From Actinokineospora diospyrosa (lineage in GTDB: Bacteria; Actinomycetota; Actinomycetes; Mycobacteriales; Pseudonocardiaceae), in contig NZ_JAMTCO010000005.1 of NCBI RefSeq assembly GCF_024171925.1, forward strand, positions 124,001 through 188,000: a stretch of DNA of 64,000 bases. Direction: 5' to 3'. The notes under the pieces were generated by a model. It searched no databases, was not told the origin of the DNA, and saw nothing but the letters and a program-made list of their open reading frames with translations. Both the position numbers and the translations under genes were made by a program. Numbering within the stretch: position 1 is the first letter of the stretch; each line of letters starts with the position of its first letter. Shown here one piece after another: positions 26,186 through 33,927 of the stretch.

Positions 26186-28665
26186 ACATGGCCATCAACG
26201 ACCGGCTACCGCGCCTGCTGCTCGTGGTGCTGATGCTGGCCACCGGCGGGGTGCTGCTGGTGCCGAGCCCGGCCGCCGCCCAGGCGCCAGCGGGCTCCGC
26301 GGTGACCGTGCGCGGCGCGGGCGAGTTCGCCACCACGGAGTTCACCATCTCCCAGACCCGGGGGCTGATCAACCAGACCGTCCACCTGAGCTGGGCGGGC
26401 GCCGCCCCGACCGACACCGGTCGCGGTTACAACTACCTGCAGATCATGCAGTGCTGGGGCGACGACGAGGCCGGGCCGCAGCGCGAGCAGTGCCAGTACG
26501 GCACACCGCTGCAGGGCTCCTACAACTCCGACGCGCTGTGGTCGCGCTCGCTGCCGGTGAAGCCGCCCAAGCTGCCCAACGGGCAAGACCCGCAGCCCGA
26601 CGGCAGGCTCATCGACCCGCTCGAGACCACGCCGCAGCAGACCGCGAAGCCCGGTGCGGCCACCTACCTGCCGTTCGTCCCGGTGCCCGCCTCCGGTCCG
26701 CCGACCACGTCGAGCGAACCGGGCTACGGCCTGTACTTCGACGCCAGCACCACCAACGAGGTGCAGGTCGGCGTCACCCGCGAGGACGGCAAGGGCGAGC
26801 TCGACTTCGAGATCCAGACCACCCTCGAGGCGCCCGGTCTCGACTGCGGCCGGGTCCGCACCAGCGGCGCCGACGCGGGCAAGGCGCGGCACTGCTGGCT
26901 GGTCGTGGTGCCGCGCGGCACCAAGGAGGTCAACGGCAAGAGCGTCACCGTGCCGACCGACCAGGGCGGGCACATCCACGGCTACCTCGACTCGTCCCCG
27001 CTGAGCCAGTCCAACTGGGACAAGCGGTTGCCGCCGATCCGGCTCGACTTCGAGCCGGTCGGCGACTCGTGCCCGCTGGGCAAGGCCGAGCGCGCGCTCA
27101 GCGGCAACGAGTTCGTCGTCGACGCGGTGCTGCGCTGGCAACCGGCGCTGTGCGCCAACAACGGCCCGGTGTTCGGCTTCGTCCAGGTGCCCGACCGGCA
27201 GGCCCGCGACCTGCTCGGCGGCGAGGACCCGGGCATGGTCTTCCTGGCCAAGCCGGCGGCCAAGGGATCGATGATCGACGACCGGGCGCTGGTGTACGCG
27301 CCGGTGTCGGTCTCGGCCTACACCGTGGCGTTCATCATGGAGCGCCAGCCGAGGATCGACGCGCCGGACAGCGTCAAGGTCAAGGACGGCCAGCCGATCG
27401 AGGAGCTCAAGCTCACCCCGCGGTTGGTGGCCAAGCTGCTCACCCAGTCCTACTCGGGCGCGGTCCCCGGGCTGCAGGACTACCTCAAGGACAACCCGAC
27501 CCGGTTGAGCCAGGACGAGGAGTTCCTCCAGCTCAACCCGGAGTTCCGCGACCACGCCTCGCTGAGCATGCTCACCGTGGACGCGCTTGCGTCCTCTGTG
27601 GACATGGACGCCACCGAGTCGCTGTGGGAGTGGATCAACTCCGACGCCGAGGCGAAGGCCTGGCTCGGCGGCAGCCCCGACCAGTACGGGATGAAGGTCA
27701 ACAAGAACTTCGTCGGGTTGCCCATGCCCGCGCAGAACTTCCCCAAGGCCGACCTGACCTGCGTCCCGCAGAAGATCCTGAACATGATCGCCGACATGTG
27801 CGCTGGCACCAGGCGCCCGCTGGCGGCCGACCTGCACGAGGCGGGCCGCGCGGTCAACCGCGGCGACAGCCTCGGCCGCGAACCCAACGGCCAGCGCGAC
27901 CCGCTCGACCAGACCAAGCCCGCCTTCTCCCGGGTCGGCCGCTCGGTGGTCGGCAAGCGCGCCATGCTCGCGGTCGTCGACACCGCGACCGCCAAGCGCT
28001 ACGGCCTGTCCGTGGCGAAGCTGCGCAACGCGGCCGGGCAGTTCGTCGCCCCGACCGACGAGGCGGTCCTCGCCGGTGTCGCCGAGATGACCGCGACCGA
28101 CACCCCCGGGGTGAAGGCCACCAACCCCAAGGCGGTCGCGGCCAACGCCTACCCGCTGCCCGCGGTGAGCTACGCGGCGACCGCGCCGTCCATGCTGACC
28201 CGCGACTCGGGCAAGGACTACGCAGGCCTGCTGCGCTACGTCACCTCCGCGGGCCAGGTCCCCGGTGAGGGCGTCGGCAAGCTCCCGGCCGGGTACATCC
28301 CGCTGCCGCAGCCGATGCGCGAGCAGGCCGAGGCGAGCGCGAAGGTGATCGAGCGCGACGCGGGCATCAAGCCGCCCGTCGCGCCGGAACCGGCCGAGGA
28401 GCAGGAGACCGGCGCCGAGGACGAGACCCCGGCCGCCGATCCCGACCCGGCCCCCGCGCCGCAGCCCGCCCCGGCGCCCGCGCCCGCTGCCCCCGAGACC
28501 CCGGCGGCGCGCAGCACCCCGGTCGCGCAGAGCAAGACGACGCAGGCGACCCCGGTCGCCTGGGTGCTGCGGTACCTGATGGCCGGACTGCTCGTCGCCG
28601 GTGGCCTGGCCACCGCCGCGGGCCCCGTGCTGACCCGGCTCGGGGCGCGGGCGAGGATTCGATGA
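26182..28665 (+). CDS. Large membrane-anchored, divergent substrate-binding-like protein
   Basis: An 827-residue exported protein: signal peptide about 1-34, a long beta-rich N-terminal part with several Cys (CWGD, CQYG, LDCGR, RHCWL, DSCPLG, ALCANN), then a region (about 370-620) whose LTPRLVAKLLTQSYSG, LNPEFR and VSVSAYTVAF segments recall PstS-like type II binding domains. The PstS phosphate loops are absent. A Pro/Ala/Glu linker (about 725-785) leads to a C-terminal membrane helix and Arg-rich tail. The GTG overlaps the pstS stop; ATG at 26188 is the alternative. It likely binds another ligand or partner. Confidence 0.82.
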   Translation: MNMAINDRLPRLLLVVLMLATGGVLLVPSPAAAQAPAGSAVTVRGAGEFATTEFTISQTRGLINQTVHLSWAGAAPTDTGRGYNYLQIMQCWGDDEAGPQREQCQYGTPLQGSYNSDALWSRSLPVKPPKLPNGQDPQPDGRLIDPLETTPQQTAKPGAATYLPFVPVPASGPPTTSSEPGYGLYFDASTTNEVQVGVTREDGKGELDFEIQTTLEAPGLDCGRVRTSGADAGKARHCWLVVVPRGTKEVNGKSVTVPTDQGGHIHGYLDSSPLSQSNWDKRLPPIRLDFEPVGDSCPLGKAERALSGNEFVVDAVLRWQPALCANNGPVFGFVQVPDRQARDLLGGEDPGMVFLAKPAAKGSMIDDRALVYAPVSVSAYTVAFIMERQPRIDAPDSVKVKDGQPIEELKLTPRLVAKLLTQSYSGAVPGLQDYLKDNPTRLSQDEEFLQLNPEFRDHASLSMLTVDALASSVDMDATESLWEWINSDAEAKAWLGGSPDQYGMKVNKNFVGLPMPAQNFPKADLTCVPQKILNMIADMCAGTRRPLAADLHEAGRAVNRGDSLGREPNGQRDPLDQTKPAFSRVGRSVVGKRAMLAVVDTATAKRYGLSVAKLRNAAGQFVAPTDEAVLAGVAEMTATDTPGVKATNPKAVAANAYPLPAVSYAATAPSMLTRDSGKDYAGLLRYVTSAGQVPGEGVGKLPAGYIPLPQPMREQAEASAKVIERDAGIKPPVAPEPAEEQETGAEDETPAADPDPAPAPQPAPAPAPAAPETPAARSTPVAQSKTTQATPVAWVLRYLMAGLLVAGGLATAAGPVLTRLGARARIR

Positions 28666-29297
28666 CCCTTGCCCCAGCGCGCGGCACCGTCGCCGCGCCC
28701 CGCCTGCTGAGCGCTGCCCGGGCACGGGTGCTCACTGCCGTTCACCACAGCACTGCCGTTCACCACAGCGCCGTCGTTCACCACAGCGCTCCCGGTCGCC
28801 ACAGCACGGTCGTTCACCACACCGCGGGCTGCCACAGCACTGGTCACCACGGTGCTGGCTGCCACAGCGCTGGCCAGAACGCGGGCCACCACTGGGCTCC
28901 CACAGCATGGGAAACCGTTGGCGGGCCTGCCTCACCGGCGCTCACGGTCGGCGACGGGGTCGTCACCGCGGGCGCGGGTGGCGTCTTCCGCCGGTCCGCT
29001 GAGCACCCGCCGCGCGCGGGTGCGACCGGTCGTACCCGCGGCGTCACCGGCGCACCCCGCCGTGCCGACGCCGCCCAGGATCCCGTTGTCCGCGCGGTGC
29101 GTAGTCCACCCGTCACTGTCCAGACAGGACAGTCTGTTGCGAACGCGCTGTTCGCCGTCCGGTCATGTACCGGTGCCGGGGCCGACAACTTGGCCGCGAT
29201 ACACCCGATGAGCGGTAGTTCCGGCGGCGGGTCCGAGCCGCTGGCAAGCCCGCGCGACGGGTCGGACGAGGGGGTGATGCGCCCGACCGGCCTGTGA
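28662..29297 (+). CDS. Doubtful His-rich open reading frame over a tandem repeat
   Basis: A 211-codon frame whose ATG overlaps the preceding stop (ATGA), the coupling seen throughout this operon. Residues about 28-70 repeat the hexapeptide AVVHHS/TAVHHS; the remainder is low-complexity Arg/Gly/Ala with no recognisable domain. Third-position GC is lower than in neighbours. It may be a fast-evolving metal-binding protein, but a non-coding repeat region is at least as likely. Confidence 0.3.
   Translation: MTLAPARGTVAAPRLLSAARARVLTAVHHSTAVHHSAVVHHSAPGRHSTVVHHTAGCHSTGHHGAGCHSAGQNAGHHWAPTAWETVGGPASPALTVGDGVVTAGAGGVFRRSAEHPPRAGATGRTRGVTGAPRRADAAQDPVVRAVRSPPVTVQTGQSVANALFAVRSCTGAGADNLAAIHPMSGSSGGGSEPLASPRDGSDEGVMRPTGL
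28740..28866 (+). repeat. 18-bp tandem repeat with GTTCACC cores
   Basis: GTTCACC occurs at 28740, 28758, 28776 and 28812, with GGTCGCC in register at 28794, all 18 bases apart, followed by more degenerate units with CACAGC. GTTCACC is the core heptamer of Streptomyces PhoP boxes, though those use 11-base spacing. The array lies between two substrate-binding-like genes of the Pst cluster. Confidence 0.7.
29115..29133. promoter_or_regulatory. Inverted repeat upstream of the 29431 gene
   Basis: ACTGTCC and GGACAGT, perfectly complementary, flank AGACA. It sits about 300 bases before the substrate-binding-like gene in a stretch with no convincing coding content, so it is a possible operator. 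Confidence 0.3.
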
Positions 29298-29298
29298 G

Positions 29299-29316
29299 GG
29301 GGAGTCGCCACTCCCC
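29299..29316 (+). terminator. Hairpin before the 29431 gene
   Basis: GGGGAGT pairs with ACTCCCC around CGCC, two bases after the stop of the doubtful reading frame. It may end the pstC-pstA-pstS transcript, implying a separate promoter for the downstream surface genes. Confidence 0.5.
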
Positions 29317-29430
29317 GCCACAGACCGGACGGACAGATGCGTGGCCCGGTGGTCACGGCGTGGACCAGCCCACCGGGGGCGTGCTCGGACAACCAGTCCG
29401 CGCACCACTGCGAAGAAAAGGATACAGGTA

Positions 29431-30408
29431 GTGAGCAAGAAGCAGCGTTTGATCGTTGTGGCCTCCGCCGCGCTCGCCCTGGCGGGCGTGTTCGCGGGCA
29501 CGGCCCAGGCGGACCCGACCGGTGCGCCGACCTACCGCGAGCTGGCCGGTACCGGCTCCGACACCACCCAGACGGTGTTGAACGGCCTCTCCGAGGCCAT
29601 CACCATCAACGGCACCAAGGTGCTGGGCTCGTACGACGCGCGTGGTTCCGCCCAGATCACCACCAAGGACGCCAACCCCGCCTGCACCATCAACCGGCCG
29701 GAGAACTCCGCTGGTGGCGTCACCGCGCTGAAGGCCAGCGTGGCCGCCAACAACGGTTGCCTCCAGTTCGCCCGCTCCTCGTCGAACTCGGCGGCGGCGA
29801 ACACGGACCTCAAGTTCATCCCGTTCGCGATCGACGCGCTGACCTACGCGGTCCGCAGCGACAGCGCGGTGCCGAAGAAGCTCACCAAGGCCCAGTTGAC
29901 CGCGATCTACACCTGCGCCAACACCGCGTTCAAGCCGCTGGCCCCGCAGTTCGGCTCCGGCACCCGCTCGTTCTTCGTCCGGTCGATCATGCCCGCGGGC
30001 ACCGTCGACTCGGCGAACCTGTTCGGCCCGACCGGCCAGTACGCCTGCGTCAACGACAAGGACGCGGCCAACGAGCCGATCCAGGAGCACGTCGGCACCT
30101 ACCTGACCGACACCCGCCACCTGCTGCCCTACTCGATCGCGGTCTACAACTCGCAGGTCTACGGCAACGCCCCCGCGGCACAGGGCAAGGCTGTTCTCGG
30201 CACCGTCGACAACATCCAGCCGACCAACCTGAACACCTCCTCGGTGTTCAAGCGCGACGTCTACAACGTGATCCCGGCCGACAAGCTCGAGGTCGCCCCG
30301 TTCAGCACCGTGTTCGTCGGCGCCAACTCGGCCGTCTGCCAGCGCGGCGACGTCATCACCCGCTACGGCTTCGGCATCGCGCCCAACTGCGGCGTCCCGG
30401 TCCAGTAG
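29431..30408 (+). CDS. Secreted PstS-like substrate-binding protein lacking phosphate loops
   Basis: A 325-residue exported protein with a clear signal peptide (res. 1-27, GTAQA cleavage) and a type II binding-protein layout: YRELAGTGSDTTQTVLNGL at the start, FARSSSN, LKFIPFAIDALTYAV (hinge-like) and LTKAQLTAIYTC. It keeps the overall PstS order but has SFFVRSIMPAG where PstS has RSDGSGT, so phosphate is not obviously its ligand. There is no lipobox or C-terminal helix; it is probably free or held by neighbours. The GTG at 29431 follows AAAAGGA. Confidence 0.83.
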   Translation: MSKKQRLIVVASAALALAGVFAGTAQADPTGAPTYRELAGTGSDTTQTVLNGLSEAITINGTKVLGSYDARGSAQITTKDANPACTINRPENSAGGVTALKASVAANNGCLQFARSSSNSAAANTDLKFIPFAIDALTYAVRSDSAVPKKLTKAQLTAIYTCANTAFKPLAPQFGSGTRSFFVRSIMPAGTVDSANLFGPTGQYACVNDKDAANEPIQEHVGTYLTDTRHLLPYSIAVYNSQVYGNAPAAQGKAVLGTVDNIQPTNLNTSSVFKRDVYNVIPADKLEVAPFSTVFVGANSAVCQRGDVITRYGFGIAPNCGVPVQ

Positions 30409-30465
30409 TCCGGCAGTCCTCCCCTTCTTCTTCGCCACACCTGATCACGGAAGGTTTGCACACCA

Positions 30466-32040
30466 GTGCGCACAAACGTCTTCACCCGCAGGCTGGTCGG
30501 CGGGGCCATCGCCTTCGCGGCCGCCACCGCTGCCACCCTCGGCGCGGCGGGCATCGCCGCCGCCGCGGCGCCCCCCGGGAACCTGGGTTCGCTGAGCATC
30601 AACAAGACCTCCGGTCTTGACACCGACGCCCCCACCTTCACCACCTCCGCGGGCTGCACCCCGGACTCCGACGGCTACAGCCTGTTCGTCTACGGGCCGG
30701 GTGCGTGGGACGCGGGCTTCACCGCGACCCCCGTCACCGACGTCGGCTTCTCGCAGAGCGGCGGCTTCCCGATCGTGCAGGGCCTGTCCTTCAAGGACAT
30801 CGCGGTGGACAACGCCACCACGATCGTCCCGGGCAAGTACACCGTCGCGGCCTACTGCGTCGACCAGTTCGCCGCCGAGAACAAGGGCGCGTTCACCCGC
30901 GACATCTGGTTCACCTCCGCCACCGCGTGGCGCGACAGCGACCCGGCCGTGCAGAACCCCAGCACCACCGCGCTCTCGGTCACCCCGGCCGCCCCGGTCG
31001 TCTCGGGCACCAACGTGACCCTGACCGCCAACGTCACCCCGGCCACCGCCGTGGGCTCCGTCCAGTTCAAGGACGGCGCCAACAACCTCGGTGCCCCGGT
31101 GACCGTGGTCAACGGTGTCGCGACCCTCTCCACCACCGCGCTGCCCACCGGCGCGCGTTCGCTGACCGCCTCCTTCTCGGGCGCCGGCTACGTCACCTCC
31201 ACCTCGTCGGCCGTGTCGTACCAGGTCAACGCGCCTGCCGCCGCCCCGACCACGACCGCCCTCGCGGTCACCCCGAGCGGTACCGCCGCCGCGTACTCGC
31301 CCGTCACCCTCTCCGCCACCGTGAACCCGGGTGCGGCCGCTGGTGCGGTGCAGTTCTTCGACGGTGCCAACGCCCTGGGCAACCCGGTCGCCGTGTCCGC
31401 CGGTTCGGCCACGCTGACCACCTCCACCCTCGCGGTGGGCGCGCACAACTTCACCGCGCGCTTCGTCCCGAGCAACGCCGCCGCCTACGAGCCCTCGGTC
31501 TCGGTCGGCGTCGCCCTCGAGGTCACCCCGTTCGCCGGTGTGACCGCGTCGCAGAACATCACCACCACCGTGCTCGCCGGTGAGCTGCTGATCAGCGTCG
31601 CCAACCAGAACGTGGTCCTGCCCTCCCCGGTCATGGCCGCCGACGGTTCGCTGCTGACCACCGCTGGCTCGCTCAACCCGATCAAGGTCACCGACACCCG
31701 CGCGGGTAACCCGGGCTGGAACGTCTCGGGTCAGGTGTCCGACTTCATCAACGGCGCCAACGCCATCAACGGCGCGAACCTGGGCTGGACCCCGAAGCTC
31801 GTCGACAAGTCCGCCCCCCAGGTCATCACCGTCGGTGCGCAGGTCAACCCGGCCAACGCCATCGCCCCGGGTGCCTCGGCCCCCAACGGCCTCGGCCTGG
31901 CCGCCGCCCGCGTCCTCGCCACCGCCGCCGCCCTCGGCGGCAACGGCACCGCGAACCTGTCGGCCGACCTGGCCCTCAACGTCCCCACCTCCACCGTGGC
32001 GGGCACCTACTCGGCGCTGCTGACCCTCACCGCCATCTGA
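30466..32040 (+). CDS. Secreted Ig-like repeat protein with WxL-like C-terminal domain
   Basis: A 524-residue exported protein. Signal peptide about 1-36. Residues about 38-155 are an extracellular domain that recurs in the genes at 33150 and 33928 (SLSINKTSGLDTDAPTF, DGYSLFVYGPG, LSFKDIAVDNATTI). Two bacterial Ig-like repeats follow (about 163-252 and 255-348). The last ~170 residues, with GWNVSGQVSDF, LGWTPKLVD and AGTYSALLTLTAI, resemble WxL cell-wall-binding domains of Firmicutes. No membrane anchor is present, so wall attachment through this domain is inferred. GTG start after GGAAGG. Confidence 0.8.
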   Translation: MRTNVFTRRLVGGAIAFAAATAATLGAAGIAAAAAPPGNLGSLSINKTSGLDTDAPTFTTSAGCTPDSDGYSLFVYGPGAWDAGFTATPVTDVGFSQSGGFPIVQGLSFKDIAVDNATTIVPGKYTVAAYCVDQFAAENKGAFTRDIWFTSATAWRDSDPAVQNPSTTALSVTPAAPVVSGTNVTLTANVTPATAVGSVQFKDGANNLGAPVTVVNGVATLSTTALPTGARSLTASFSGAGYVTSTSSAVSYQVNAPAAAPTTTALAVTPSGTAAAYSPVTLSATVNPGAAAGAVQFFDGANALGNPVAVSAGSATLTTSTLAVGAHNFTARFVPSNAAAYEPSVSVGVALEVTPFAGVTASQNITTTVLAGELLISVANQNVVLPSPVMAADGSLLTTAGSLNPIKVTDTRAGNPGWNVSGQVSDFINGANAINGANLGWTPKLVDKSAPQVITVGAQVNPANAIAPGASAPNGLGLAAARVLATAAALGGNGTANLSADLALNVPTSTVAGTYSALLTLTAI

Positions 32041-32078
32041 GGTAAGCCCGAGACCGGCTGATCGAGTCGATCAAGCCA

Positions 32079-32115
32079 GTGGGGCGGGCCGGGCCAGGTA
32101 CCCGGCCCGCCCCAC
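32079..32115 (+). terminator. Strong hairpin inside the surface-gene cluster
   Basis: A perfect 15-bp stem (32079-32093 with 32101-32115) and a 7-base loop lie 39 bases after the Ig-like gene stop and before the DUF916-like gene. It should separate high expression of upstream genes from downstream ones. Confidence 0.75.
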
Positions 32116-32143
32116 ACCTCGACCTTCTACTAAGGACTTGACC

Positions 32144-33160
32144 ATGAAGCGGATCTGGCGCCACGCCGCGCTTTCCGGTCTGCTCGCGCTGCTGGCCACC
32201 GGGCTGACCGGCCTGGCGCCCGCGCAGGCCGCTGCGGCCGCTCCCGCCACCTTCGGCGTGCGCCCGGCCACCGCCCAGGCGCCGGACAACCGCCCGAACT
32301 TCAGCTACAGCGCGACACCCGGCGCGGTCGTGGTCGACTACGTCGCGGTGTCGAACGTGTCCAACGACCCGCTGTCGCTCAAGCTCTACCCGAACGACGC
32401 CTTCAACACCCCCGACGGCGGGTTCGACCTGCTGGCCTCCAACGCCAAGTCGGTCGACGTCGGCGCCTGGGTCACCGTGGACTCCGGCCAGGTCGAGGTC
32501 CCCGGCCGCACCACCAAGATCGTGCCGTTCCGGCTGAGCATCCCGCCGAACGCGACCCCCGGCGACCACGTCGGCGGCATCGTGGCCGCCCTGGTCACCG
32601 AGGCCACCAACGCCGAGGGGCAGCGCGTCGCCGTCGAGCAGCGCGTGGGTGCCCGGGTGTACCTGCGCATCTCCGGTGACCTCGTGCCGAAGCTGAGCAT
32701 CGAGGACCTGACCGCCGACTACGAGCACTCGCTGTTCGGCTCGGGCGACACCGTCGTCGAGTACACCGTGCGCAACTCCGGCAACGTCCGCCTCGGCGGC
32801 AAGCAGACGGTCACCGTCGAGACCCCCTGGGGCTCCGGGACCTCCGCGCCGAACCTGGCCGACCTGCCCGAACTGCTGCCGGGCAACACCTTCCGCGTGC
32901 GCACCACCGTCCCCGGCGTGCTGCCCGCGGGCTGGCTCGACGCGCTCGTGCACATCGACCCGGTCGCCCCACCCGGCCCGCAGCCGCAGGCGCCAGCCGT
33001 CGACGCGAGCGTCACCGCCATCGCGGTCCCGTGGCTGTTGCTGATCATCGTGCTCCTGGTCGTCGCGCTGGTGCTGTTCCTGTTGTGGCGCAGGCGAAAG
33101 CGCCGCGCCCGGCCCGCGGTCGCGCCGGATCCGTTGCCGGAGGTGGAACATGCGGTCTAG
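32144..33160 (+). CDS. DUF916-like membrane-anchored surface protein
   Basis: A 338-residue protein with a signal peptide (about 1-30), an extracytoplasmic beta-sandwich region and a C-terminal membrane helix (about 290-315) followed by a basic tail. The order FSYSATPGAVVVDYVAVSNVSNDPLSL, then a PG-RTTKIVPFRLSIPPNATPGDHVGGIVA segment (both interrupted), matches DUF916, the partner of WxL proteins in Gram-positives. Its position next to the WxL-like protein supports that. The ATG at 32144 follows AAGGA. The next gene overlaps its end by 11 bases. Confidence 0.8.
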   Translation: MKRIWRHAALSGLLALLATGLTGLAPAQAAAAAPATFGVRPATAQAPDNRPNFSYSATPGAVVVDYVAVSNVSNDPLSLKLYPNDAFNTPDGGFDLLASNAKSVDVGAWVTVDSGQVEVPGRTTKIVPFRLSIPPNATPGDHVGGIVAALVTEATNAEGQRVAVEQRVGARVYLRISGDLVPKLSIEDLTADYEHSLFGSGDTVVEYTVRNSGNVRLGGKQTVTVETPWGSGTSAPNLADLPELLPGNTFRVRTTVPGVLPAGWLDALVHIDPVAPPGPQPQAPAVDASVTAIAVPWLLLIIVLLVVALVLFLLWRRRKRRARPAVAPDPLPEVEHAV

Positions 33161-33884
33161 TCGCTACCTGCTCGCCGCGGTCGTCGCGGTCCTGCTCGGG
33201 CTGTCCTTACCCGCGACCGCGTCGGCGGACCGGATCGGCGGCCTGCTGGTCACCCCCGGCGAGAGCGTCGACGAGGTCCCGGTGCGGCTCAACACCGAGA
33301 AGGGCTGCCCGCAGGGCGCCACCGGCTACATCGCGACCATGAAGGGCCACGGCCTGGACAACGTCGTCGTGGTGCCGACCTCGGACGTGCTGATGTCGCA
33401 CGACAAGGGGTTCATGGTCCCGGTCGCCAACACCTTCCGCGACTACGCCAAGGACAACAACACCACGCTGCAGGGCCGCTACGAGATCACGCTCAGCTGC
33501 GTCGACGCGTTCTCCCAGCAGAACTTCGGCGACTTCACCGCCTCGATCGACATCCCGGCCGCCGGTCGCTACGCGGCGGTCGGCCCGGCCAAGGGCCCGG
33601 CGCGCAACACCGACCCGATCGTCCCGCCCGAGTTGGGGCTCGACGGCGGGCAGCAGGACACCGCGCCCGCGCCGCAGCAGCAACCCGGGCAGCAGCAGCC
33701 CGCCGACGTCGCGCAGCCGGGCACCGCGCCGGTCGACGCCGCCGAGCCCGACCACTCCGGCTCGAGCTCCAAGACCTTCCTCTACCTGGGTGGTGGCGTG
33801 GCGGTGCTGGTCGTGGCCGCGGCCATCGGCGCCCGGATCCGCAGGCGGGGCAGTGAGACCACCACCGAGTCCGAAACCGAGTGA
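33150..33884 (+). CDS. Membrane-anchored single-domain surface protein
   Basis: A 244-residue exported protein: signal peptide 1-26 (ASA), one copy of the repeated extracellular domain (about 30-145: GLLVTPG, GCPQGATGYIATMKGHG, FRDYAKDNNTTLQGRYEITLSCVDAF), a Gln/Pro/Ala linker (about 160-205) and a C-terminal membrane helix followed by RIRRRGSE. It overlaps the DUF916-like gene. The signal peptide region contains one TTA codon. Confidence 0.78.
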   Translation: MRSSRYLLAAVVAVLLGLSLPATASADRIGGLLVTPGESVDEVPVRLNTEKGCPQGATGYIATMKGHGLDNVVVVPTSDVLMSHDKGFMVPVANTFRDYAKDNNTTLQGRYEITLSCVDAFSQQNFGDFTASIDIPAAGRYAAVGPAKGPARNTDPIVPPELGLDGGQQDTAPAPQQQPGQQQPADVAQPGTAPVDAAEPDHSGSSSKTFLYLGGGVAVLVVAAAIGARIRRRGSETTTESETE

Positions 33885-33927
33885 CGCCGAACCCGGCCGC
33901 AGCTCACGAACTGGAGGCAGTGAAGTC

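Noticed and set aside
26206..28725. Antisense open frame of 839 codons opposite the large surface protein
   Set aside because: High third-position GC in the sense gene opens the antisense frame. The translation is Arg/Gly/Val-rich with no domain, and the sense strand has a signal peptide, membrane anchor and coupled start.
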